A stretch of 64,000 nucleotides of DNA from Runella limosa DSM 17973 (GTDB lineage Bacteria; Bacteroidota; Bacteroidia; Cytophagales; Spirosomataceae): contig NZ_KI519420.1 in NCBI RefSeq assembly GCF_000482465.1, forward strand, positions 1,245,106-1,309,105. The letters are read 5' to 3'. Under the pieces are notes generated by a model. The model saw nothing but the letters and a program-made list of their open reading frames with translations, did not search any database and was not told where the DNA came from. The stretch's first letter is position 1, and each line of letters begins with the position of its first letter. This document shows positions 19,893-27,478 of the stretch, one piece after another. Made by a program: the position numbers and the translations under genes.

Positions 19893-19997
19893 TTAGAACC
19901 AACTTACTACTTTATTGTAAGCAGCTTCTACATATGAAGAAACTACTTTTGCTCCGCATATCAAAGCAGCAGCCGTAGTTCCAACAAAATCCCCTAA
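19893..19997 (-). pseudogene. C-terminal remnant of a bacteriocin-like precursor
   Basis: 34 codons open after a stop at 19998-20000 encode LGDFVGTTAAALICGAKV and then end in AYNKVVSWF. The small, Gly/Ala-rich, amphipathic sequence resembles unmodified class II bacteriocin cores. No start codon and no leader remain: the frame is cut off where the IS66 remnant begins. Probably the tail of a fourth precursor truncated by transposition and deletion. Confidence 0.5.
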
Positions 19998-20001
19998 TTA
20001 A

Positions 20002-20196
20002 TTAGCTAAAGAGGTTTTTGTCGTAGGGAGGTTTCTTTGAATATCCTTCGCTGGAAGGTGGTTTGTGTGAGTTTGAGAAGTTGTGGCTAAGTTGACGATG
20101 GAAGTCAGCATTTTTTACCTCTAACTCTTCGATACGAAGCAGTAAGCGGCTGACTAACGCCTTCAAGTCTGATACTTCTTTGATCAACTCTTCCAT
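20002..20196 (-). pseudogene. IS66 transposase N-terminal fragment
   Basis: 64 codons: a coiled-coil start (LIKEVSDLKALVSRLLLRI) followed by the conserved IS66 motif, here NFSNSHKPPSSEGYSKKP (family form NSSNSSKPPSSDG-KKP). A stop follows at KNLFS, far short of the usual 400-500 residues and without any DDE residues. Not functional. Confidence 0.8.
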
Positions 20197-20282
20197 AATT
20201 TCATTTATGCAAATAGCGTGCCTAAACAGTTGCCTTTTTGAAAAAAAGCCTGAAATAAAGTGCCAAGTAAAATCAAGTTTAC
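20002..20282 (-). mobile_element. IS66-family remnant (left end and transposase N-terminus)
   Basis: Contains the first 64 codons of an IS66-type transposase and about 85 bp of upstream DNA. On the reverse strand the upstream part begins GTAAACTTGATTTTACTTGG, which may be the element's left terminal repeat (IS66 ends typically begin GTA). The rest of the element is gone. The outer boundary at 20282 is inferred. Confidence 0.55.
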
Positions 20283-20751
20283 ATAAAAATAACTTTCTTG
20301 GTAAATTCCAAAAAATAAATTAGATATTATAATAATAATTAATAAAAAAATGACTTAATTAGAGTATTTTTGATAAATAATTCTATGAAAATAGTAATAT
20401 TTAAAATAATGGGTTCTAGCTTCATATAATCTTTTAATAAGACATCAAAACTACTTGTAAGTAATAATTTCCGAATAAGAAAAATTTCAATAAGAAATCA
20501 AACAAAAAAAGGTAAAAAGTTCTTTTTTTGTTTTTGAGTTAAAAAAATAGTCTCTCAATTGTCGCTTCAATTTGCTACTTTTAAAATATTGATAATTAAT
20601 TGGTTGTCTCTATTTATTCAGTAGTATCAATTTGGAGTCATAATAAATCCTATTTTAGGATTCTCCAATTTTATTAAAAAATATTATTAGTGCAAAAAAC
20701 ACTTAAATATAGTTAAGTACTATACTTAAGCGTTTTGATTAATCCATAGAG
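20197..20751. other. AT-rich intergenic stretch
   Basis: 555 bp. It holds the IS66 upstream end (to about 20282) and the strong reverse-strand terminator at 20696-20736. On the reverse strand a 28-codon frame (MKLEPIILNITIF...) continues after a shift in a T7 run into further hydrophobic residues, so it may be another decayed membrane-protein gene. No intact gene is seen. Confidence 0.45.
20696..20736 (-). terminator. Terminator after the 68-residue GG-leader peptide gene
   Basis: 18-bp stem (arms 20696-20713 and 20719-20736) with a 5-nt loop. Read as reverse-strand RNA the two irregular pairs are G-U wobbles, while on the + strand they are A-C mismatches, so it acts for the minus-strand operon. 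A T-run follows. Confidence 0.75.
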
Positions 20752-20958
20752 TTAGCGAATAGCAGCTCCTACTCCGACAGAAAGTGCTCCTTGTGAAGCA
20801 TATGCTTGTGATGCCCCTACAAACTCATCAACAGCATAATGAATATAGTAAAAAGTCCACTGTACAATCCCTTTAGGAGAATCGGCTCCGCCCATTGTTA
20901 GAGATAATTCCAAATCTGTTAAATTTAACAGATTATTATTTTGTTCGAAAAGTTGCAT
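20752..20958 (-). CDS. Double-glycine leader peptide, bacteriocin-like precursor
   Basis: 68-residue peptide. The leader ends LTDLELSLTMGG (residues 13-24), matching the LSxxELxxIxGG consensus position by position, so a C39 peptidase would cut after Gly24. The 44-residue core (starts ADSPKGIVQWTFYYIHY, ends GALSVGVGAAIR) has no Cys, so it is more like an unmodified class II bacteriocin than a lanthipeptide. It lies 2 nt after the small membrane protein gene and is followed by a strong terminator. No known bacteriocin family is recognised. Confidence 0.75.
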   Translation of the reverse strand: MQLFEQNNNLLNLTDLELSLTMGGADSPKGIVQWTFYYIHYAVDEFVGASQAYASQGALSVGVGAAIR

Positions 20959-20960
20959 TT

Positions 20961-21200
20961 TTATTTATTTTTAAAGTAGAAAAAAAATAAATTTACAAAG
21001 AGTAAAATAATTAAAATAATTTTAAACATAGAAAGTTTGTCTTTTTGAAAGTTCCACATAAATAGAAGAACTAACGAAAGCATAAACATACCACCCATGT
21101 ATTTGCTTGATGTAACCGTGCCTCCCTGTAATAAGATGCTTAGATAGTTAACATTCAGTAAAGCAATCAAAATGGCAGCAATCAAAAGTAGCTTTTGCAT
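20961..21200 (-). CDS. Small three-helix membrane protein (possible immunity protein)
   Basis: 79 residues, almost all hydrophobic, with three helices at about 3-22, 33-50 and 57-76 and a Lys-rich tail (YFKNK). It sits between two GG-leader peptide genes, 2 nt before one of them. Its size, topology and position fit a bacteriocin immunity protein, but there is no recognised family, so the role is inferred. Confidence 0.6.
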   Translation of the reverse strand: MQKLLLIAAILIALLNVNYLSILLQGGTVTSSKYMGGMFMLSLVLLFMWNFQKDKLSMFKIILIILLFVNLFFFYFKNK

Positions 21201-21242
21201 AATATCAAATAGTTTTCTATGTTTAAAAATAGTAAAATTACC

Positions 21243-21440
21243 TTAGAAACTCATATTTTTAGGCTTGTATGAATTCCAACCTGCCTGTGCATCTTTGGAC
21301 ATTTCATTAATTGCCCAAATGGCGCCAATAATTCCACAAACTACACCTACTGTCACTGGATCTAAGCCGCCATTAGATTCGTTCTTTTCATTTGAAGTCA
21401 ATTCACTGACGCCAAATCCACTCAATTCCAAATTTGTCAT
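21243..21440 (-). CDS. Double-glycine leader peptide, class II bacteriocin-like precursor
   Basis: 65-residue peptide. The leader ends LTSNEKNESNGG, with Leu -12, Glu -8 and GG at the canonical positions. The core begins LDPVTVGVVCGIIGAIWAIN, a hydrophobic Gly-rich helix with one Cys, and ends GWNSYKPKNMSF. The pattern (VVCGIIGAIW) is like GxxxG-containing class II bacteriocins. ATG 21440 was chosen; an in-frame TTG at 21449 lies 9 nt upstream. It is likely co-transcribed with the membrane protein 42 nt downstream. Confidence 0.72.
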   Translation of the reverse strand: MTNLELSGFGVSELTSNEKNESNGGLDPVTVGVVCGIIGAIWAINEMSKDAQAGWNSYKPKNMSF

Positions 21441-21525
21441 TGTTTTCAAGCTGGTTAAATTGTTAAAAAAATTGATTTATAATCATCTTGTGCCTACCCG
21501 GGATGGCACAAGGGAGATTCGACGA

Positions 21526-21693
21526 TTAATAATACACTGCCCCCGTAGTCAGTTTCAATAGCTCTTCGGCGGCTTGTTGAGGAGTTGGGTCAGTGACGCC
21601 TTGAGCTTGGCTTGAAGGTGCATAGCCATCACCTCCCGTAAGGTTTGTTAATTCTACTTGAGTCAGTTCTACTGTGTTTGTTTGCGTTTGCAT
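21526..21693 (-). CDS. Double-glycine leader peptide, short acidic core
   Basis: 55-residue peptide. The leader MQTQTNTVELTQVELTNLTGG matches LSxxELxxIxGG exactly in spacing. The 34-residue core (DGYAPSSQAQGVTDPTPQQA, ending KLTTGAVYY) is polar and acidic with no Cys and is unlike a pore-forming bacteriocin. It might be a signalling peptide or the partner of one of the other precursors. ATG 21693 puts the leader at normal length; an upstream alternative start would add 24 residues with a membrane-like segment. Confidence 0.68.
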   Translation of the reverse strand: MQTQTNTVELTQVELTNLTGGDGYAPSSQAQGVTDPTPQQAAEELLKLTTGAVYY

Positions 21694-21852
21694 GGCTGAA
21701 AAAATGGTTAAAGTGAAAAAATAAATTAAAAAATTCTTGAGATCACAGGCCGTGGAGCTACTCACTTACCGTCGGTGGGTGGCATTTTGCCGATATTCTC
21801 ATGGAGATGCAGTTGGAGCCCTCCACGGCTTGTTTCTCAAGGTGGTACTTTG

Positions 21853-22047
21853 TCAGCGTTCGTGGGTAGCTTGTGGCTGTGGCATCATCGTTTGTACGGG
21901 AGCATTGTCAGCTACGCTCTTAGGCTCTGGCTGCGGTGTTTGCATCACCGTCACTGCCGACTCTTTTGGCTGAACGGTGGTCTTTTCGGAGCAGGCACTA
22001 CAAAGCGCGATTCCTACCAAGGCAATTACTTTTTTTGATGTTTTCAT
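21853..22047 (-). CDS. Small lipoprotein, paralogue of the next
   Basis: 64 residues with a signal and lipobox (IALCSACSEK), then a Gln/Pro-rich low-complexity tail (VQPKESAVTVMQTPQPEPKS). It resembles the 66-residue lipoprotein at 22138 in size, layout and the VQP-xS motif. Reading past its stop gives QSTTLRNKPW, which loosely resembles the paralogue end LSLRNPK, so its tail may have been shortened by a nonsense change. Its own promoter is at 22071-22110. Function unknown; a lipoprotein immunity or envelope role is conceivable next to the peptide genes. Confidence 0.6.
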   Translation of the reverse strand: MKTSKKVIALVGIALCSACSEKTTVQPKESAVTVMQTPQPEPKSVADNAPVQTMMPQPQATHER

Positions 22048-22070
22048 GGCTGTTGTTTGATTTGCTGTGA

Positions 22071-22110
22071 CAAAGATACTCTACTAAAATACTGATTTTC
22101 AACAACTTTT
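22071..22110 (-). promoter_or_regulatory. Promoter of small lipoprotein gene 1
   Basis: Reverse strand: TTG, 21 nt, TATCTTTG, a perfect TAnnTTTG -7 element 24 nt before the ATG. The upstream flank holds TTTTCAACAACTTTT (22096-22110, + strand), identical to the sequence upstream of the HlyD gene. Confidence 0.65.
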
Positions 22111-22137
22111 GATTGTACTTTATAACTCTTCGTTAGA

Positions 22138-22338
22138 TTACTTTGGGTTTCGTAACGAGAGTCCACCGTTTACCTGATACTCCTCGTGAGGGTCGGGCAA
22201 TGGCTTGGGCGAACCAACGGGCGCAGCTACTATTACTGGTTGAGACTTTTCGGGTTGGACGTCGTTTTCTTCGCTGCGGCAGGCCGTTGTCAGGCCTATG
22301 GTTGCCACTGCTACGACCCAAATTCGACGTGTGTTCAT
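22138..22338 (-). CDS. Small lipoprotein, paralogue of the previous
   Basis: 66 residues. The signal and lipobox (GLTTACRSEE) lead to a short Pro-rich tail (VQPEKSQPVIVAAPVGSPKP) ending LSLRNPK. No family is recognised. It probably arose by tandem duplication with the gene at 21853, each keeping its own promoter. Confidence 0.6.
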   Translation of the reverse strand: MNTRRIWVVAVATIGLTTACRSEENDVQPEKSQPVIVAAPVGSPKPLPDPHEEYQVNGGLSLRNPK

Positions 22339-22376
22339 GGCTTTCTTTTGTTTCGTGTTTGTTTCATTGACCGTAA

Positions 22377-22408
22377 CAAAAGTAGTACCTCACCCCTCCC
22401 GAACTCAA
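22377..22408 (-). promoter_or_regulatory. Promoter of small lipoprotein gene 2
   Basis: Reverse strand: TTG, 21 nt, TACTTTTG (TAnnTTTG), 38 nt before the ATG at 22338. The -33 flank GGTTATTGAG is similar to the GTTGTTGA flank of the other two promoters of this locus. Confidence 0.6.
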
Positions 22409-22440
22409 TAACCAAAAGTTGTAGTTTATAACAGTGTTGA

Positions 22441-22692
22441 TTACGCTGCCAAGCGATCCGTATTTCTAATGGCCCGTATCAAGAGCTCTTGGGCAGGTAA
22501 ACTCACGAGTTCCATCAGCGAAAACCGATATAAATCGGCTAGTTTTTCTAGGCATTCGAGCGTGAAGCGGGTTCGTCCACTTTCTTTTTTGCTGTAAGCC
22601 GCTTGGCTAATTCCCATTTCGAAGGCTACATATTCTTGAGAGTAGCCATAAATCTCGCGAAGTTTACGAACTTTGATGGTAATTTTTTCCAT
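22441..22692 (-). CDS. XRE-family helix-turn-helix regulator
   Basis: 83-residue DNA-binding protein made of a single Cro/C1-type HTH (about 8-62: LREIYGYSQEYVAFEMGISQ, then SGRTRFTLECLEKLADLY). Such single-domain regulators typically repress or activate neighbouring genes. It lies between the small lipoprotein genes and the LytTR system on the same strand, so it is a candidate local regulator of the peptide locus. No ligand domain is present. Confidence 0.85.
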   Translation of the reverse strand: MEKITIKVRKLREIYGYSQEYVAFEMGISQAAYSKKESGRTRFTLECLEKLADLYRFSLMELVSLPAQELLIRAIRNTDRLAA

Positions 22693-22855
22693 TGGACAAA
22701 AGGAGTTTAAAGGTGGCTGTGTTGGTTTAATTAATTCATCAAACGACCCTACAAACTTGCACTCAAACCCCTATCTATCGCAAATAAAATAGGTAAAACT
22801 ACCTTTGCCAATGACAAAACTGGCTTTAGAAGTGATGAAATAAAAGAAGGTAATA

Positions 22856-23587
22856 CTATTTCCGTTGAATCAGCGCCAGGAATTGCTCGCGATACATGGC
22901 CCCAATCGGGATTTGAACGTCTTTTTTGTCGGTACGGATGGTAACCTCATTGCCATCTACGGCCACCACTGAGTCGTAAGAGATAATATACGATTTGTGA
23001 ATCCGAATAAACGCAGGATGGGGGAGCCGTTCTTCTAATTCTTTGAAAGTAATGAGCGCCAATAAGAGTTCGTTTTTGGTACAAAAGCCCGCATAGTTGC
23101 CCATGCCTTGTATGTAATAGATGTCTTCGAGACGGAGGCGGATCAGCTTGCTTTTATTCTCGCCTTTCAAAAACAAGTCGCCCGATACCTTCACGGGCGA
23201 GGGCGTGGTCTCAACGGTGGTTTCTTGCCTGATTTTTTGATAGTCAAGTGCTTTTTGAACGGCATTTTCAAACCGCCCGTAGCCGAAGGGTTTCAATATA
23301 TAATCCAATACCCCCTCTTCAAAAGCACCCAAGGTATATTTGTCGGAAGCGGTTGTAAAGACGATTTTCTTTTTGTCTTTGATCACTTTGGCCAACTCCA
23401 CCCCCGACAACTCGTCCATCTGAATATCCAGGAAAATCAGGTCGGGGTCATGGGCTTTGATATAGTTCATGCCTTTGATGGGGTCGGTGGTCGAAAACTC
23501 TAACTGCAGACCTCCGTGCTGCTGGATAAAACCTTGAAGCTTCTCTATATTGTAAGCTTCGTCGTCAATAATGATACAATTGAGCAT
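22856..23587 (-). CDS. LytTR-family response regulator
   Basis: 243 residues. The receiver domain (1-120) has the acidic pair Asp8-Asp9 (IIIDDE), phospho-acceptor Asp54 (LIFLDIQMD) and the Lys in DYILKPFGY. The C-terminal LytTR DNA-binding domain (about 140-240) includes IYYIQGMGNYAGFCT and FIRIHKSYIIS. It follows its kinase gene by 44 nt. LytTR systems commonly control bacteriocin genes in Firmicutes; here the location in the peptide locus suggests a similar role, by inference. Confidence 0.92.
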   Translation of the reverse strand: MLNCIIIDDEAYNIEKLQGFIQQHGGLQLEFSTTDPIKGMNYIKAHDPDLIFLDIQMDELSGVELAKVIKDKKKIVFTTASDKYTLGAFEEGVLDYILKPFGYGRFENAVQKALDYQKIRQETTVETTPSPVKVSGDLFLKGENKSKLIRLRLEDIYYIQGMGNYAGFCTKNELLLALITFKELEERLPHPAFIRIHKSYIISYDSVVAVDGNEVTIRTDKKDVQIPIGAMYREQFLALIQRK

Positions 23588-23631
23588 TTTTTTGATCGAT
23601 GTGTACGAAGAATTGATAGCGAACGTATTAA

Positions 23632-24672
23632 TTATTCCCCCATTGGGGGGCAGGGGGCTTTTATTTCCAGATTTGTATAAAAATACTCGTCTTCAATACG
23701 GGCTTTGAGCGTAGCTCGACCCTCGCAAAGCAAATCAAGCCTTCGTCCCAAATTTTTGACCCCAATCCCCGTAGATGGCTCGCTAGTTGAGGATTTGATT
23801 TTGTTTTTGGTCGAAAACCACAGCTGCTCTTGCGTTACTTTGAGGTGCAACTGGAGGGGAGCTTGTCTGACCGCACCGTGTTTGAAGGCATTTTCTACCA
23901 ATGTAAGGATACACAAGTGCGGGATTTTCCAGGGCTGTTCTAAGTTGCCTTCTATATCAAAATTAACCTCCACTTGGTTGTCCAACCGCTGCCGATTGAG
24001 GGCAATCAGCATTTGGGTGTATTTTATTTCTTCACTCAGGGTCACCATCGTATTTTCGTGCTCTTTCACGGAGTAACGCATCAACTCCGACAACGACAAA
24101 ATCCCATCGGCCAACTGCTCAGAGTACTTGGAAGCTTCGGTATGAAACCGATTGAGCATGTTGTACGTAAAGTGTTCGTTGATTTGTGATTTTAAAAACG
24201 ACACCTCTATCTCGTGACTGCGTTTTTCTAATTCTACCTTTTCTTTTTGCTGTTCATAAAATCGGTTGTAAAACCAATACATTGTCCCATAACCAGTGAA
24301 TTGGACTACATCACGTAGGTAGGCCAGCAAAAGAGTATGAAGCTGGAAATAATACTTGGGAACTTGGTCATAAAATCCTGCAAAGTAAGCCCAAATTACT
24401 CTTGATGCTTCTGTCCCATATAATATAGAAGCATTAAGAAGAAAAAATCCTATGCCTATCCAGATAGTTTGTTTATTGAATAAATACTTTGCGGTAACAC
24501 TAATAAAAAAGTAAAAAAATAAAATATCAGATAAAAAGTACAAGCTCATATCTATGATATACCACTCATACTTAGGATTACGGACATATTGAGCTATAAA
24601 AAAATTCCCAATATAAAACACCCACCAAGCCAGATGGAGAAGTAGTTGGCGATAGGTAGGGGATATTTTCAT
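23632..24672 (-). CDS. LytS-type sensor histidine kinase
   Basis: Membrane kinase of 346 residues. Four hydrophobic segments (about 10-150) are followed by a His_kinase domain with the phospho-accepting region QINEHFTYNMLNRFHTEA (NPHF of the family is NEHF here). A HATPase domain has LTLVENAFKHG and GIGVKNLGRRL. The Pro-to-Glu change and TYN in place of LFN are unusual but keep the His. ATG 24672 was chosen because it precedes the first membrane segment closely; ATG 24696 is possible. It is the partner of the LytTR regulator downstream and divergent from the outer-membrane receptor at 24802. Confidence 0.88.
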   Translation of the reverse strand: MKISPTYRQLLLHLAWWVFYIGNFFIAQYVRNPKYEWYIIDMSLYFLSDILFFYFFISVTAKYLFNKQTIWIGIGFFLLNASILYGTEASRVIWAYFAGFYDQVPKYYFQLHTLLLAYLRDVVQFTGYGTMYWFYNRFYEQQKEKVELEKRSHEIEVSFLKSQINEHFTYNMLNRFHTEASKYSEQLADGILSLSELMRYSVKEHENTMVTLSEEIKYTQMLIALNRQRLDNQVEVNFDIEGNLEQPWKIPHLCILTLVENAFKHGAVRQAPLQLHLKVTQEQLWFSTKNKIKSSTSEPSTGIGVKNLGRRLDLLCEGRATLKARIEDEYFYTNLEIKAPCPPMGE

Positions 24673-24768
24673 CCTGTGGTTTTCCAGTTTTGTCATTAGC
24701 AAAGGGAGTTTCGTCAGCTGCAAATACAGTTTCACCTAAAATAGTCACAAAAGTTATAATCTGTCTTG

Positions 24769-24776
24769 TATGTTTG
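24769..24776 (+). promoter_or_regulatory. Possible -7 element of the receptor gene
   Basis: TATGTTTG matches TAnnTTTG 25 nt before the ATG at 24802. No convincing -33 TTG is visible, so the call is weak. Confidence 0.35.
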
Positions 24777-24801
24777 CTGGGCAAATATAAAGCAAAAAAA
24801 C

Positions 24802-27201
24802 ATGAAGCCACTATACCTGCTATTTTCTTTACTCTCCATATACCATAGTTCAATATCCCAAAATAAGAGCAAAAAAATAAATGGCATAGTTTTAGATTCT
24901 CTATCGAATCAACCCCTGCCACATGCTACTATTCAACTTACAACAATAAACGAAAAACTCTATACAACCTCGGATATAAACGGAAAATACACCTTCAAAA
25001 AACTTACGCAAGGCGACTATGAAATCACTGGAAACTATGTAGGATATCGTAGTAAAAAAATACAGATTACCCTTGGTGAAACCGACGAAATCACTGTACC
25101 CACAATTGCTTTGAGTTTAGAAAATATCAATCTAAAAGAGGTAAAGGTACGGGCATTAAAGCCCTTGTTCACGGAGGAATCGGGTAAAACCATCGTAAAT
25201 GTGGCTGAAAGTGTGATGGCCAATGCGGGGACGATTGTCGATGTTTTAAAATACGCTCCCTCGCTCATCGTCAACGAAAATAGCATCAGTATTCGGGGCA
25301 AAGAAGCGATTGTTTTGATAGATGGCCGCCAAACCAACGTCTCTGGCGAAAGCCTTGAAGGCATCTTAAATGCAATGCCGAGCAACAGCATCGAAAAGAT
25401 TGAACTCATCAGCAATCCTGGGGCTAAATACGACGCCACGGGTAAGGCCGTGATTAATATCCGTACCCTAAAAATGAAAAACTTAGGCACTACGGGCACT
25501 TGGACGGCAGGTGTTGGCACAGGCCGACTTCCGCGCTACAACGGCGGGCTATTGCTCAACCACAAAGGCCAGAAATTGAGTTTTACAGGTAATTATACCC
25601 ATCAATTTATCCAACAGTACTTTAATCTGGAAGCAACCCGTACCCTTAAAAACCCGCTTGCCACCTCGTTTCTGGATACCGATTTTGACAACCGCAAACG
25701 CACTATTCAGTTTCTAAAATTGAGCTTAGACTATAACATTACTTCTCAAACAACGATAGGGGTACTACTCCAAGCCGACCAAAACATTCGAGGACGCAAC
25801 GCCAACGGGGCTACCGAAATCAGTAACCAGGCGCGGTTGGATTCTGTCATTACGCTGCAAACCAAAGGTAACGTCCGCTACCAAAACCTCAATGCCAACT
25901 TGTTTTTTAAGCACAGTTTCAAACAAAAAGGGCGAGACCTTGCCATTGATGCCGATTATGGCTACTACCATACGGACTTTCAAGAGACCATTAACAATCA
26001 GTTTTTTAATGCCACTCGCTTACTTACCTACCGCCCTGCGCTTGAAGTAAATCTTCCGTGGACACAACCCATCCAAATTCAATCGTTGCGCGGTACTTAC
26101 GTTCATCCAACCCAAAAAGGTAGCCTAGAATCGGGCTTTCAGTTACGACACACCAAAGTAAATACTGATTTTAAGTACCAACAGCAAACCGACAATCAGT
26201 GGGCTGCCGACCCGAAGAAAAGTTTCGTTTATGACTATACTGAGACTGTTAATGCAGTCTACGTAAACTATACAGCCAAAATCAAAAAGCTTGACTATCA
26301 GTTAGGAATACGTTTAGAGGATAGCTATGCCGAAGGCCAAACCCAAAATAGTACCAAAGCCAACCAACAGAACTATTTACAATTGTTTCCAAGTGCTTCT
26401 TTGCAATATAACCCTTCTGCCCTTAATCAGTTCTCAGTCAGTTATAGTCGAAAGATTACAAGACCAAGCTATAGTAACTTAAATGATCAGATTATTTATA
26501 CCAATCCATATAGGGTTACGATTGGAAATCCTCTCTTAAGGCCTACCCTTACCACCAATATTGAACTCAGTTATCTGTACAATAAAACTTGGTCATTTAT
26601 ATTGTCTTACAGCGGTGTCATCGATGACCAGACTTCAGTTTATTTTTTAAGAAATAACGTTGGAGTTATTCAAGTTGTAAATAAACCAAAAGAAGAGCTC
26701 TTTTCATTAGACGTTAGTTATCGAAAATCAATTAACGATAGGTGGCGGACTGTCAGTGGTCTAAATTTATTTCAGATTCGAAATCAATTAGGAGGTATTG
26801 AAGGAATTGGGAATAGAAATGGAAATGGTTTATATGCTTATACCAACAACTTTTTTACTTTCAATAATGGCTGGCGTGCCGATTTTACTGCTTCTTATGT
26901 TTCACCTCAAACATTAGGAATATATGTCATAAGTCCTTTTGTTCAAACAAATATAAGTATTCAGAAAAGTGTATTTCATAAAAATGGAGAAATTAGATTA
27001 AGCCTTTCTGATATTTTTAATACATTTTATGTAGGCCAAGATTATGACACGAATGTCCAAAAGGGATTCAATAAACGCAAAGCAGAAACGCGATTTCTGT
27101 TATTTTATCTTAATTATAAATTTGGAAATAAAAATGTAAAAGTAAAAGAAAGGAAAATGGGGATTGATAAAGAAGTCTCTAGAATTGATAAAAACCAGTA
27201 A
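24802..27201 (+). CDS. TonB-dependent-receptor-like outer-membrane protein
   Basis: 799 residues. A signal peptide ends near SIS-Q, followed by a carboxypeptidase-regulatory-like domain (about 25-110: GIVLDSLSNQPLPHATIQL), a plug (VVDVLKYAPSL-type region, with IRGKEAIVLIDGRQ) and a beta-barrel of the OMP_b-brl_3 type. There is no SusD partner. It lies between the LytTR kinase and the lanthipeptide genes, so it might take up or sense a peptide, but the ligand is unknown. The first ATG of the signal peptide, 24802, was chosen over an upstream in-frame start at 24766. Confidence 0.85.
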   Translation: MKPLYLLFSLLSIYHSSISQNKSKKINGIVLDSLSNQPLPHATIQLTTINEKLYTTSDINGKYTFKKLTQGDYEITGNYVGYRSKKIQITLGETDEITVPTIALSLENINLKEVKVRALKPLFTEESGKTIVNVAESVMANAGTIVDVLKYAPSLIVNENSISIRGKEAIVLIDGRQTNVSGESLEGILNAMPSNSIEKIELISNPGAKYDATGKAVINIRTLKMKNLGTTGTWTAGVGTGRLPRYNGGLLLNHKGQKLSFTGNYTHQFIQQYFNLEATRTLKNPLATSFLDTDFDNRKRTIQFLKLSLDYNITSQTTIGVLLQADQNIRGRNANGATEISNQARLDSVITLQTKGNVRYQNLNANLFFKHSFKQKGRDLAIDADYGYYHTDFQETINNQFFNATRLLTYRPALEVNLPWTQPIQIQSLRGTYVHPTQKGSLESGFQLRHTKVNTDFKYQQQTDNQWAADPKKSFVYDYTETVNAVYVNYTAKIKKLDYQLGIRLEDSYAEGQTQNSTKANQQNYLQLFPSASLQYNPSALNQFSVSYSRKITRPSYSNLNDQIIYTNPYRVTIGNPLLRPTLTTNIELSYLYNKTWSFILSYSGVIDDQTSVYFLRNNVGVIQVVNKPKEELFSLDVSYRKSINDRWRTVSGLNLFQIRNQLGGIEGIGNRNGNGLYAYTNNFFTFNNGWRADFTASYVSPQTLGIYVISPFVQTNISIQKSVFHKNGEIRLSLSDIFNTFYVGQDYDTNVQKGFNKRKAETRFLLFYLNYKFGNKNVKVKERKMGIDKEVSRIDKNQ

Positions 27202-27223
27202 TAAATTTCAAACCAACTAAAAG

Positions 27224-27373
27224 ATGAAAATAGCAAAACAACCAATCCTCATATTGAAAAAATCAACTATTACTAAACTAAATGAAAATACAAGGCATAA
27301 GGGAGAAATTAGAGGGATTACGGATTCTGAACTAACACATGAAGGGGGGCGTTCCTGTAGGCCTACTGTGTAA
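27224..27373 (+). CDS. Lanthipeptide-type precursor with KSTITKLN leader motif (short core)
   Basis: 49-residue peptide starting 22 nt after the receptor stop and ending 105 nt before lanC. The leader has ILILKKSTITKLNEN, close to the LxLxKxTIxxLN motif of Bacteroidetes class I lanthipeptide leaders. It then reads ITDSELTHEGG (residues 32-42), a GG cleavage site one residue shorter than the LSxxELxxIxGG spacing. The core is only RSCRPTV. A G6 run (27344-27349) sits exactly at the GG codons. With one G fewer the frame would continue as GGVPVGLLCNFTRPN with several Cys, so either a frameshift has truncated the core or the product makes at most one small ring. Its position directly before LanC and LanB supports it strongly as the substrate gene. 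Confidence 0.68.
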   Translation: MKIAKQPILILKKSTITKLNENTRHKGEIRGITDSELTHEGGRSCRPTV

Positions 27374-27478
27374 TTTCACCCGTCCAAACGCCTATTTCGT
27401 CAGGGGCAAACACGGTTTGGTATATTTTTTTTGTAAAGAGATAGGTTGGCGGTGTAGTTTGCATCAAAAAACAACGAT

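Noticed and set aside
24578..24922. 114-codon reverse frame across the kinase-receptor divergent region
   Set aside because: Overlaps both the kinase 5' end and the receptor signal peptide in other frames; no supported product.
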